In this document: positions 29,076 through 38,390 of the stretch, piece after piece
Layout of the letters: each line of letters starts with the position of its first letter
Numbering within the stretch: the first letter of the stretch is position 1
Origin: Eubacterium sp.
Lineage (GTDB): Bacteria; Bacillota; Clostridia; Lachnospirales; Lachnospiraceae
Direction of reading: 5' to 3'
Assembly: GCA_024697845.1 (NCBI GenBank)
Contig: JAILRZ010000050.1
Coordinates: forward strand, 1 to 51,869
DNA length: 51,869 bases
The notes under the pieces: model-generated
What the model saw: only the letters and a program-made list of their open reading frames with translations
Databases searched by the model: none
What the model was told of the DNA's origin: nothing
Translations under genes and position numbers: made by a program

Positions 29076-30590
29076 ATGCAAGTATTGAAAATAGGCAATG
29101 TGGAACGGTTTCTTAGTGATTTGTTTGAAATTGAAGAAGAAATGCAAGAGGACAGTTATTGGGATACAGATAGCGAAAAATTAAGAATGTATTCTCAGTA
29201 TGCTCACATTTTTATTCGTAAAATTGTGACATATCTGAAAGAAAATTTTCGAGAGGAACGATGCAATGTTCTGGTAATTATGCAGGAGTTGTATCGTGTA
29301 GGTGTAACCGGGGAATACGGTTATTTACAAAAACTAGAGAAGATGGACGAGGAGTCCGAGTTTCAATATCTTCGTGGCTCAGATGGCTGTAGGCTGTTAC
29401 GTTATACAGTGTGCCTGTTGCGATATTACTTTCTTGCAAACACAAACTTCAAATATTATGACAAGGAGCGTGGCGAAGTCGATGATCTTTACAAAAAGGT
29501 TTCTAAACTTAAAAGTATTGAAAAAAGACAGCAAAAACAGGAGGAAGATGAAGAGGAAGAGACCTATGAAGTAGAGGAAGAAAATTTTATGCTGGAACTT
29601 CGCAAACATATGGACACGAATATGGTGGGGCAGGATGTTTTGAAAAAGAAACTTTGCTCGATTATTTATCAGTGGAAATATCAGGATGTAAGAACAAACT
29701 TTTTGATGGTTGGTCCCAGCGGTTCCGGAAAGAATCATATGATTGATACAATCAAATCGTTTCCGGGGTTGGAGATATCTGTTGTGATTTATGATTGTTC
29801 TTCTTTGACACCTACAGGTTTTAAAGGGAATGAAGTGACGGATATCTTTAAAAGAATCAGAGAAGTTTTGAGAAAGAATACTCTCAATAACCTGACAGGG
29901 AGGGGAAATAAGTCTTCAAAACGTTGTATTGTCTATTTGGATGAAATTGATAAAATCATTAACTTTAATCATGACAGCAGAGGTGAATCCGTGAATGCAA
30001 TGGTGCAACAACAGCTACTTTCAGCTTTAGCCGGAACAGAGGAGATTGAAGGAGTAGACACAAAGAATCTTCTTTTTATTTTGGGGGGAGCTTTCCCTAG
30101 AATTGATGAATTGGAAAAAGAGGAAAAGAAACCGGTTGGATTTTCCAGAGAAAAGGAATGTGCAATCGATTACAAAAATTCATTGCGGGAGCAGATTCAT
30201 GCAATTGGTGGAGAAGTAGAATTTATCGGTCGTATAGAAGACATTATGAAAATGCCTAAGTTAACTCGAAGTGACTTGAAGGCAATTATGTTAGACCCAA
30301 ATAGCGGAGCGTTTTACGAGAGACAGAAAGTATTTCAGAATGCCGGATTAAATCTTGAAATGGAAGAAGATGTGGTAGAGGAAATTTTGAATCGAGTTGA
30401 AGGTCAGGCTGCCGGTGCAAGATATGTGAAAAATTTTATTACACAACTTGCTGGCAATGAATATTTTTATGATTTGAAAACAGGAAACTATGATACCCTC
30501 AGAATTCACAAAGGAATGCTTGAGGGGGAACAGCCTGTTTTGTTGAGAGGAGGGAAAAGAGCGGATGAAAGCTGTAAAGAGTATGCTTAA
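29076..30590 (+). CDS. ClpX-like AAA+ ATPase with novel N-terminal domain and no zinc-binding domain
   Basis: 504 aa; GPSGSGKNHM (Walker A position), CIVYLDEIDKI (Walker B), SLTPTGFKGNEVTDIFKRI (pore-loop region), LFILGGAFPRIDELEKEEKKPVGF (sensor 1 to IGF-loop region), EFIGR (box VII), GARYVKNFI (sensor 2). Confidence 0.88.
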   Translation: MQVLKIGNVERFLSDLFEIEEEMQEDSYWDTDSEKLRMYSQYAHIFIRKIVTYLKENFREERCNVLVIMQELYRVGVTGEYGYLQKLEKMDEESEFQYLRGSDGCRLLRYTVCLLRYYFLANTNFKYYDKERGEVDDLYKKVSKLKSIEKRQQKQEEDEEEETYEVEEENFMLELRKHMDTNMVGQDVLKKKLCSIIYQWKYQDVRTNFLMVGPSGSGKNHMIDTIKSFPGLEISVVIYDCSSLTPTGFKGNEVTDIFKRIREVLRKNTLNNLTGRGNKSSKRCIVYLDEIDKIINFNHDSRGESVNAMVQQQLLSALAGTEEIEGVDTKNLLFILGGAFPRIDELEKEEKKPVGFSREKECAIDYKNSLREQIHAIGGEVEFIGRIEDIMKMPKLTRSDLKAIMLDPNSGAFYERQKVFQNAGLNLEMEEDVVEEILNRVEGQAAGARYVKNFITQLAGNEYFYDLKTGNYDTLRIHKGMLEGEQPVLLRGGKRADESCKEYA

Positions 30591-31179
30591 GGAGTATCAA
30601 ATCCATGAACACGAGGATCGAACGGAATCTGTTTTGAAGTGGGGACAATTGTTAAGTAGGGGATATGATACATCAGAGGAAGAAGTCATTGAAGATAATT
30701 ATGAAACCGGAGGAGATGCAAGACCGGATTTTCGTAAACTCCCTAAAGTGTATGCTTGGTTTATGTTGATGGATTTACATATTCCTCCGGATTTGTACCG
30801 GTGTTTTCGAAGAAAAAAACAACTTCGAAAAGAACTGGAAGAAATGAAATTGGTGCATTATCAAAAAGTCCTTGAGGACGGAATGAAAATAATTGTAGAA
30901 AGAAATTCGTCTAACCCCAATTATCCCATTGTCTACGTAAGGGACCAGTCCGGAGAACGATACGATTTTATTGATTTGGATTGTTCGGAGTTACTCTGCA
31001 TGGATATTTATATAAAAGATTCAGCGTTTCAAAGTCCCATGAGAACACTTGCAGTGTTAATATTTTATATGGAGTATCCGTTACGTACTAGAAGGATTCA
31101 AAAAGCGGTTTTAAGAGCAGCTATTCGAGGAATTTTGATGAAGCATAAAACCGAGATGATGGAAGAAGAATACAGTTAA
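30565..31179 (+). CDS. Hypothetical protein, 204 aa
   Basis: Overlaps end of the ClpX-like ORF, suggesting translational coupling; no family recognised. Confidence 0.75.
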   Translation: MKAVKSMLKEYQIHEHEDRTESVLKWGQLLSRGYDTSEEEVIEDNYETGGDARPDFRKLPKVYAWFMLMDLHIPPDLYRCFRRKKQLRKELEEMKLVHYQKVLEDGMKIIVERNSSNPNYPIVYVRDQSGERYDFIDLDCSELLCMDIYIKDSAFQSPMRTLAVLIFYMEYPLRTRRIQKAVLRAAIRGILMKHKTEMMEEEYS

Positions 31180-31193
31180 GAGAGGATGAAATT

Positions 31194-32030
31194 ATGTGGA
31201 AAATAGCAAAAAGATTTTTGTGGGGACTAACAATTTTAGTGATTTGGATGTTTAGTTTCAGTGCTGTATATAAAGCGACATTTTATCGGATTTTAGTAAA
31301 GGGAAAATGGAACCTACGGGTGTTCCATGTGCCCCTTGTTTTTCTTGGAGCAGTGCTTCTAGTTGTAGTGGCAGCACATTTTTTAAAGGGAAAGAAAAAG
31401 AAAATTCTTCAGTATGGATTAGCAGGAGTAACTATCGTATATCTGATTGTTTTTGAATTGCTTACTACATTCCCATATTACAAAACGGATGGATTTTGTT
31501 TGAAGCCGGAAAGCCGTTTAATGGATCAAATAGAATATGTTCATCCACAGAGAGACTCACGTTTTTTTGAAATCGTTTGGAACAATAACCAGCCGATCGA
31601 TATGAAAAAAGCTGAGGTTTTTGTTTCGGTTTTTTCTGATGATGATATCAGAACTTTACATACTAGCAAAATTCAACCGGAACAGATTTATGAGCCGGAA
31701 CAAAATTATGAAGGGAAATCAGCTACCGTTCTCAATGCTTATTCAGCAATGAAACCATTGGATTATTACTATCAGTACCACATCTATTTGACTCTGAATT
31801 ATGGAAATCAGTCAGAGACAGAATCAGTGGCAGATTTTAATCAACTCGACGGACTTAATTATATCTTCAGTAGAGGAGAATTTACAAAGGAGTATTATTC
31901 CTTTGTTTCATATCGGATGTTGCAGATTTATCTTATTATGTTGATAATCTTTTTAGAATTTCTTTATAGTGATTGGCTAGAAGATATAATGAGAACGGAT
32001 GAATATGATGAGTATGATTTAGATGTGTAA
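31194..32030 (+). CDS. Hypothetical membrane protein, 278 aa
   Basis: Predicted TM segments near N-terminus and one at C-terminus (MLQIYLIMLIIFLEFLY), extracytoplasmic-type central domain. Confidence 0.75.
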   Translation: MWKIAKRFLWGLTILVIWMFSFSAVYKATFYRILVKGKWNLRVFHVPLVFLGAVLLVVVAAHFLKGKKKKILQYGLAGVTIVYLIVFELLTTFPYYKTDGFCLKPESRLMDQIEYVHPQRDSRFFEIVWNNNQPIDMKKAEVFVSVFSDDDIRTLHTSKIQPEQIYEPEQNYEGKSATVLNAYSAMKPLDYYYQYHIYLTLNYGNQSETESVADFNQLDGLNYIFSRGEFTKEYYSFVSYRMLQIYLIMLIIFLEFLYSDWLEDIMRTDEYDEYDLDV

Positions 32031-32042
32031 AGGAGGAGTATT

Positions 32043-33482
32043 ATGAACTCGGGCTTTTTTTCTTTTTTCGAAACAGGAATATTTCATTGTCCGGTGCTAA
32101 ATGCGAAAGAAACAGAGAATAACTATCCGATAATAGAAGAGGACATCCTCAAGGTTATGGAAGATGAATTTCTTCAGGAACCGGAACGAATTCTCTTTGT
32201 TCCATTTCTAAGAAAAAGAAATACGGAGATCTATGTTGATTTATACTTTTTTGACGCAATAATCGAGGGAACAATTGTCCGAATTGTGTATAAACCGGGG
32301 TACTGTTTGGAAGAGGAGATGGAGAGAAAACTTATTTCATACCTCCATGATAAACCACTGAAAATTCTCTCAAAGCAGTTCCGGGAATTTATTAAACGGG
32401 TAAAAAATGCATTTCCGCAGTGTGATTTTCATGATTATGAAGACCATTTGACTTACAAAAAAAATACGAAAATCATAGGACGATTTATGGAGTATTTATA
32501 TTTTTCCTCACATCCTTCAATCAAAGAAAAATTGTATAAGGCAGGGCTTCATACTCTTGCTTACAATTTGGAAGATTTATATGTGGATAATTTATTGGCG
32601 ACTTCTTTGGAAGAAATGTTTCAGATGCCAATGAAACTTCTTAGAATATTGAATCGTGAAAGGATGTATCAGCGAATTGGTTCCTATGAAGATTCTAAAC
32701 GGGTAAAAGAAGTTTATCGACATTTTGCAAATCGAATAGAGGAAACAATAACAGCTGCTCAATGGGATTATATTGAGCAATTATATGTACGGGAAGGGTC
32801 TGCTAAAAGTTTTAGCAAAAGGCTTTTCAGGTATTATGAAAAAAATGCTTTGAATCATTATACATATGATGAGTATCGAGAATTTGAAAAGAATCAAAAG
32901 AGGATTGCTGACTACTATCCTGTGCGTAGACCAATGCCGGAAAGTGTTTGGTTAACTGTGAGAAATCAAAAAGAGATTATTAGTTGTTTGAAATTTGAGG
33001 AAAAACTGAACGCGGGAATTGAAAAGCATCAGAATGATTATGACTTCTTCTGGGAGGATTCCAAATGGATTGTAACACATCCCAAAAATATTCGAGAGGT
33101 TACGAAAGAAGCAGCGGCACAAAAAAACTGCCTGATTTATTATTTGTTTCGAATTGCAATGGGAGATACACATATCCTCTTTGTCCGCCATAGTGACAAT
33201 CCGGGAAAATCCTTCATCACTATGGAAATCACTCCACAGGGGAAAATTGTTCAAGCATATAAAGCTTGTAATAGAAAACTTGATGGCGAAAATATGCGCT
33301 TCATTGAAAAGTATGCTGAGATTAAAGGCTTTGAATTTAACCCAACGGAATTATATGGAGATGTTGGGGTAGATAATACTGGAGTCAGTGAGTATTTTAG
33401 AGATTACCTAAAAAGACATGACAGAATAGAGCCAATTAAAGAACAGGGGATTCAAATGGAATTGGCAGATTACCTTTATTAA
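32043..33482 (+). CDS. PcfJ-like protein
   Basis: 479 aa; C-terminal AAAQKNCLIYYLFRIAMGDTHILFVRHSDNPGKSFITMEITPQGKIVQAYKACNRKL resembles the PcfJ-like domain. Confidence 0.65.
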   Translation: MNSGFFSFFETGIFHCPVLNAKETENNYPIIEEDILKVMEDEFLQEPERILFVPFLRKRNTEIYVDLYFFDAIIEGTIVRIVYKPGYCLEEEMERKLISYLHDKPLKILSKQFREFIKRVKNAFPQCDFHDYEDHLTYKKNTKIIGRFMEYLYFSSHPSIKEKLYKAGLHTLAYNLEDLYVDNLLATSLEEMFQMPMKLLRILNRERMYQRIGSYEDSKRVKEVYRHFANRIEETITAAQWDYIEQLYVREGSAKSFSKRLFRYYEKNALNHYTYDEYREFEKNQKRIADYYPVRRPMPESVWLTVRNQKEIISCLKFEEKLNAGIEKHQNDYDFFWEDSKWIVTHPKNIREVTKEAAAQKNCLIYYLFRIAMGDTHILFVRHSDNPGKSFITMEITPQGKIVQAYKACNRKLDGENMRFIEKYAEIKGFEFNPTELYGDVGVDNTGVSEYFRDYLKRHDRIEPIKEQGIQMELADYLY

Positions 33483-33531
33483 TTACGATACTTCTTATAT
33501 TCATGGTTGAACAAGGTCTTATTATAGATAT

Positions 33532-33846
33532 TAGTAGCAAATGTTCTTATATCGTTAAACCGCTACTATTGATTGTCAGGGGATTTAGTAGCGGAAATGA
33601 AGATATTGCAAAACCGCTACTATTAATTCGACTCAGACCTAGTAGTGGAAATGAAGATATTGCAAAACCGCTACTATTAATTCAACTCAGAACTAGTAGT
33701 GGAAATGAAGATATTGCAAAACCGCTACTATTAATTCGACTTAGAACTAGTAGCGGAAATGAAGATATTGCAAAACAGCTACTATTAATTCGACTCAGAC
33801 CTAGTAGCGGAAATGAAGATATTGCAAAACCGCTACTATTTTTTTG
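33532..33846 (+). repeat. 54-bp tandem repeat array with inverted-repeat arms
   Basis: ccgctacta starts recur at 33560, 33614, 33668, 33722, 33776 (as cagctacta) and 33830, exactly 54 nt apart; each unit also carries tagtag(c/t)gg. Confidence 0.95.
33806..33845 (+). terminator. Terminal repeat hairpin functioning as intrinsic terminator
   Basis: tagtagcgg-aaatgaagatattgcaaaa-ccgctacta followed by ttttttt, only at the array end. Confidence 0.7.
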
Positions 33847-33971
33847 AGAACGTCCAGGTAAAATGGAAGTGATATTATGCCACATCTGTATGAAGTACTT
33901 TTTAATGCCAAAAGGAAAGTTTTATGGTAAGATATAAACAGTATTTGGAGCGTAAAAAAGGAGATATAGGA

Positions 33972-35099
33972 ATGGAAAAAAGAAAAATTAATAAGCTAGG
34001 AATCGAAACTTCACTATTAGGTTTCGGATGTATGCGTTTTCCGATGAAGGATGGAAAAATCGAGGAAGTGGAAGCAACGAAAATGCTGGAGAGGGCATAT
34101 GAAAGTGGCGTAAATTATTTTGATACTGCATATGTTTATCACGGTGGAGAAAGTGAAATTTTTACAGGAAAAGTCCTGGAGAAATTCCCGAGAGATTCCT
34201 ATTATCTGGCAACGAAACTTCCGGTTTGGGAGGTTCATAAAAAGGAAGATGTGGAACGTCTGCTGAATGAACAGTTGGAAAAATTGCAGAAGGACTATAT
34301 TGATTTTTATCTGCTTCATGCCTTAAATGGAGAACGATGGGACGAAATGGAGCGTTTGGAAGTTTTTGAAGCTTGCGAAGAATTAAGAGCAAAAGGGAAA
34401 ATCAAATATATTGGATTTTCGTTCCATGATGATTATCCAGCATTTGAAAAGATTATTAAAGCCAAGGATTGGGATTTCTGTCAGATTCAATTAAATTATA
34501 TGGATACAGAAATTCAGGCAGGATTAAAAGGGTATCGATTAGCAGAAGAAATGGGAATTCCATTGGTGATTATGGAACCAATTAAAGGTGGAAACCTGGC
34601 AACTCTGCCGGAAGAAATTGAATCGATGTTTAAGAAACAAAGACCAGATGATTCTGTGGCAAGTTGGGCACTTCGCTGGGTAGCCTCATTCCCGAATATC
34701 ATGACGGTGTTGAGCGGAATGTCAAATATGGAACAGACGAATGACAATATAAAAACATTCACTAATTTTGAAACCATGAATGACGAAGAAAAAAAACTGG
34801 TAAAGACAGTTGCCGAGACTATTCGTAGCCGTGTTGCCAATGGATGTACCGGTTGTGGATATTGTATGCCATGCCCTGCAGGAGTAGATATTCCAAAGAA
34901 TTTCCATATTTGGAACCAGTATCATATGTATATGAATTTGGGAGGACTGGGATGGATGTGGAACAATGAAATTGGAGAAGAACAGAAGGCCCATCATTGT
35001 GTTCAGTGTGGTGCCTGCGAGAAGGTGTGCCCACAGAAATTGAAGATTCGGGAAAATCTAAAGGAAATGGAAGCAGAGATTGATGCGGCTTTAAAATAA
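33972..35099 (+). CDS. Aldo/keto reductase with C-terminal 4Fe-4S domain
   Basis: LGFGCMRFP N-terminus, Cys clusters CTGCGYCMPCP and CVQCGACEKVCP; start set to ATG 33972 with SD ggagatatagg. Confidence 0.93.
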   Translation: MEKRKINKLGIETSLLGFGCMRFPMKDGKIEEVEATKMLERAYESGVNYFDTAYVYHGGESEIFTGKVLEKFPRDSYYLATKLPVWEVHKKEDVERLLNEQLEKLQKDYIDFYLLHALNGERWDEMERLEVFEACEELRAKGKIKYIGFSFHDDYPAFEKIIKAKDWDFCQIQLNYMDTEIQAGLKGYRLAEEMGIPLVIMEPIKGGNLATLPEEIESMFKKQRPDDSVASWALRWVASFPNIMTVLSGMSNMEQTNDNIKTFTNFETMNDEEKKLVKTVAETIRSRVANGCTGCGYCMPCPAGVDIPKNFHIWNQYHMYMNLGGLGWMWNNEIGEEQKAHHCVQCGACEKVCPQKLKIRENLKEMEAEIDAALK

Positions 35100-35128
35100 A
35101 AAATGAGAATTGAAAGGAAAATAAAAAA

Positions 35129-37390
35129 ATGAAACGAGGATTGGCAATTCTTTTGGTGTTTAGTTTACTCATCGGAAGTGGAGTGTGGTTTGGGAAAAAC
35201 ACACCTGCACAGGAAATGGTGGTACATACGTTGAAAGCGGGAGAGAGTTTTGAAGACAATCCGTTGAAAGGATTTGTACCATTTGAGGAGAGGACTTCTA
35301 GCTTTCCTCATAGTCTGGAATGGTTTTATTTGCCGGTGAGTGCTGTGCAGAAAGGAATGAATTCCTTTGATTGGACAGCGTTAGAAAATAGATTAAATAC
35401 CATTGCGGGAAGAGGACATCAGGCAGTATTTCGATTTTATTATGATTATCCGGGAGAGTCCACAGGGGTACCGCAGTTTCTGATTGACCAGGGTCTGCAA
35501 ATGAAATATTACAATGAACCGAATGATTTAGGTGGGGATGGATATTGCCCCAATTATGAAGATAGAAACTTTAGAAACTCTATGATTCAATTCATTCAGG
35601 AATTTGGAAGACAATATGACGGTGATGGACGAATTGGATTTGTTACGGTTGGTTTACTTGGATTTTGGGGGGAGTGGCATAACTGGCCTTATGATGAAGA
35701 TACTTCAGACGGAAAACCGGATTGGAGTATTTCTACCGCTGTATACAAAGAAGTATTGGATGCATTCGATGGTGCGTTCAATCAAACACCAATCTGTGTC
35801 AGGGAACCTAAAAGTGGAATTGATTTTTCAAAATATGATGTAGGATTTCATGATGATTCATTTGGGTATGCAACATTATCTCAGCGGAACGGTGGACAGG
35901 ACTGGAGTTTTATTCAGAAGCTAATCAACTTCCATATGGAAAATCGCTGGAAAACGAATTGCATCGGTGGAGAAGTATACCCTCCTAGTCAGCAGGATAT
36001 TTTTACCGGAAAATCACCGGATGGTAGTTTCCAAAGCTGGGATCTTTGTATGGAAGAAGCACATGCAACATGGATGCTTTGTGAACAGATGAAATATTAT
36101 CAGGGGACAACGAAAGAAAATGCTAAAAGAGCTGCAAAACAACTGGGGTATGATTTCCGTGTAACAACGGCTTCTTTCCCAAACCAGTGTAATAATGAAA
36201 TTCCACTTCAGATTGCAATGAAAAATATTGGAAGTGCACCGTTTTATTATGATCATCGCTTGTGGCCTGTAGCAATTGGAATGAAACAGAATGGAACTGT
36301 TGTAAAACAGTGGAATACAGAATGGGATTTGTGTGATATTCCGGCGGATCAGTCCATAAAGAATTTAGAAACAACGCTGGATACTCAGGGCGTGTCAGAA
36401 GGTACTTATGAGCTTTGTATGAAGGTAATGAATCCATTGCCGAACGGAAAACCACTGGGATTTGCAAATGAAGGACAGGGAAGTGATGGATGGTTAAATT
36501 TAGGTTCTGTGGCAATTACGAAACAACAAGAAACTACTACTTTAAAAACAGAGACAGAATCAAAAACAGAAGGCACAACTGTAGTAGATGGAACAAGTTT
36601 TACAGCGATAGATACTTCAGAAAAAATTGTATGCCAGCTTACAACGTCAATGAATTTTGCACACTTGCAGGTGTATATTGATCAGGATGGTAATTCAGGG
36701 ACCGGTTTTTTGAACAGCTCTGATGGACTAAGCAGCAATGCCGGTTTTGAATATTTGGTAGAAGATCAGGCAATTCATAAACATCAGGGAAATCAGGGCG
36801 AATGGAGTTGGAATCAAGTTGGAACCGTAGAAAAAAGTTCTGCAGGTCAGACTACGACGATAGAAATTCCAAAATCCCTTTTAGAAAATCCAACAAGTCA
36901 GATAAAATTACAATTACGTTTGATTGATTCTCAATGGACCGGAATTTATGTATCTGAGTTGATTGAACCGCAACAGCAGGAAAGTGATTCTGATATCACA
37001 GAGGATTTGGAAATTAACGGATTTCAGATTAATCAGTTGTATCAGGGAGTGCGTACTCTCTATTCTTCGACAAACAGAGTGGGAGGAGAAGAAGTTCAGG
37101 AATTAGGATTGATTTATGGAATTGATTTTCCGGGATTCGACCAGAAAGATATGACTGCTGAAAGCATCAGTTCCTGGGTGGTCACAGTGGCAAAGGATGA
37201 CAGATTGGGAGCGTATTCCAAGGTTCTTAGTAAGGACAAAACCTATGCCATTACAATGCGACATGCTTCAGGAACGAAAAAGGAATTTGAAACCCGATAT
37301 TATGTCCGGGCTTATGCAAAGTTAAAAAGCGGAAAAATTGTTTATTCGACTATCAGTAGTTATACAGTAAATGAAATTATTGGAAAGTGA
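35129..37390 (+). CDS. Secreted DUF4832-like protein with C-terminal surface domain
   Basis: 753 aa; signal peptide; NPLKGFVPF, FRFYYDYPG, GLLGFWGEWHNWP segments typical of DUF4832/DUF4874 proteins. Confidence 0.7.
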   Translation: MKRGLAILLVFSLLIGSGVWFGKNTPAQEMVVHTLKAGESFEDNPLKGFVPFEERTSSFPHSLEWFYLPVSAVQKGMNSFDWTALENRLNTIAGRGHQAVFRFYYDYPGESTGVPQFLIDQGLQMKYYNEPNDLGGDGYCPNYEDRNFRNSMIQFIQEFGRQYDGDGRIGFVTVGLLGFWGEWHNWPYDEDTSDGKPDWSISTAVYKEVLDAFDGAFNQTPICVREPKSGIDFSKYDVGFHDDSFGYATLSQRNGGQDWSFIQKLINFHMENRWKTNCIGGEVYPPSQQDIFTGKSPDGSFQSWDLCMEEAHATWMLCEQMKYYQGTTKENAKRAAKQLGYDFRVTTASFPNQCNNEIPLQIAMKNIGSAPFYYDHRLWPVAIGMKQNGTVVKQWNTEWDLCDIPADQSIKNLETTLDTQGVSEGTYELCMKVMNPLPNGKPLGFANEGQGSDGWLNLGSVAITKQQETTTLKTETESKTEGTTVVDGTSFTAIDTSEKIVCQLTTSMNFAHLQVYIDQDGNSGTGFLNSSDGLSSNAGFEYLVEDQAIHKHQGNQGEWSWNQVGTVEKSSAGQTTTIEIPKSLLENPTSQIKLQLRLIDSQWTGIYVSELIEPQQQESDSDITEDLEINGFQINQLYQGVRTLYSSTNRVGGEEVQELGLIYGIDFPGFDQKDMTAESISSWVVTVAKDDRLGAYSKVLSKDKTYAITMRHASGTKKEFETRYYVRAYAKLKSGKIVYSTISSYTVNEIIGK

Positions 37391-38277
37391 GAGAAATGAA
37401 AAAAAAGGTCTTTTTATTATTGACGGGATTGCTTCTAATCCTTTATAGCGTGGGACAAAAATCAGTGCAGGCAGATACTGGACCCAAGCCATCAGTAGTG
37501 GTAGATATTAAAGGATTGGAAGGTCAGGAATATTGGGTAACTTTATTGGCAAAAGAAGAAAGTACCGGACCTTATAGTGTTGATGGAATTCAAGAGAGAA
37601 TGGAATACCAGGAAAAAGACGTCAATACTATTTTTGAGAAGATTATAAAATTGACGAGAACTCAAGACTATCATTTTCTAGGATTTACTCAGAATTGTAC
37701 GGAAACCCACCGATTTGAATGGGTATATTATCCGCCGGAGGAGTTTAAAATATTTATTTATCTTCCAAAGCTGAATAAATATTTTATTAGTGAAGATGAA
37801 TGTAGCAAATATGCTTTTGATAGTTACTATACGTTGAAAGTGGATCAGAATGAGTTGAATCATGAAAAGAATTGTATAGTAATTAAAAAGGGAGCAGTCA
37901 AGAGAAGTTATGATTATCAGGAAGAAACAGGAAACCTTCTAGCTCGAATGTTGTTTACTCTTGCAGTGGAAATACTTCTGGCAATGCTAATGGGATTTAG
38001 GAAGAAAAAGGAACTGTTTATTATATTGATGGTCAATGTTCTGACACAGGTATTTCTTAATGTGGTGTTGAATGAAATGGTATTCCTAAAGAATTGGCAA
38101 ACTCTGGGATATCTTCTGGTGGAAGTAGGAATTGTTTGTTTGGAAGGAATTGCCTTTGTGAAAACAATTGGATCAGATAATTCACAGAGAAAAATCTGGA
38201 CCTATGCATTTTTGGCCAATCTCTTGTCTTTCGGCAGCGGATTAATGATGGCTGAACTACTTCCATGGTTATTTTAG
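37387..38277 (+). CDS. Hypothetical exported/membrane protein
   Basis: 296 aa; signal peptide, four C-terminal TM helices; overlaps upstream stop (GTG start) or starts at ATG 37396. Confidence 0.75.
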   Translation: MREMKKKVFLLLTGLLLILYSVGQKSVQADTGPKPSVVVDIKGLEGQEYWVTLLAKEESTGPYSVDGIQERMEYQEKDVNTIFEKIIKLTRTQDYHFLGFTQNCTETHRFEWVYYPPEEFKIFIYLPKLNKYFISEDECSKYAFDSYYTLKVDQNELNHEKNCIVIKKGAVKRSYDYQEETGNLLARMLFTLAVEILLAMLMGFRKKKELFIILMVNVLTQVFLNVVLNEMVFLKNWQTLGYLLVEVGIVCLEGIAFVKTIGSDNSQRKIWTYAFLANLLSFGSGLMMAELLPWLF

Positions 38278-38304
38278 AAAAAAGCGAGGGTTCTCGCTTT
38301 TTTT
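38278..38304 (+). terminator. Intrinsic terminator
   Basis: aaaaaagcgag-ggt-tctcgctttttttc. Confidence 0.85.
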
Positions 38305-38390
38305 CTATGTGCAGTTTTTTTAGAAAACTACCATTCATGGAAATAGTGTGTTAAAATAAGTGGGTTGGAAACAGACTCAAGGAGAACAAA

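Noticed and set aside
33532-33846. CRISPR array
   Set aside because: The whole 54-bp unit is repeated with no unique spacers and there are no cas genes in the window.
33503-33847. 114-aa ORF made of 18-aa repeats as a real protein
   Set aside because: The frame exists because a 54-bp repeat is a multiple of three; complementary arms, a final T-tract and an open antisense frame (33682-33885) favour a non-coding repeat. Not fully excluded.
26974-33850. Prophage or ICE
   Set aside because: No integrase, terminase, capsid, relaxase, coupling protein or att-like repeats recognised; flanked by ordinary chromosomal genes.
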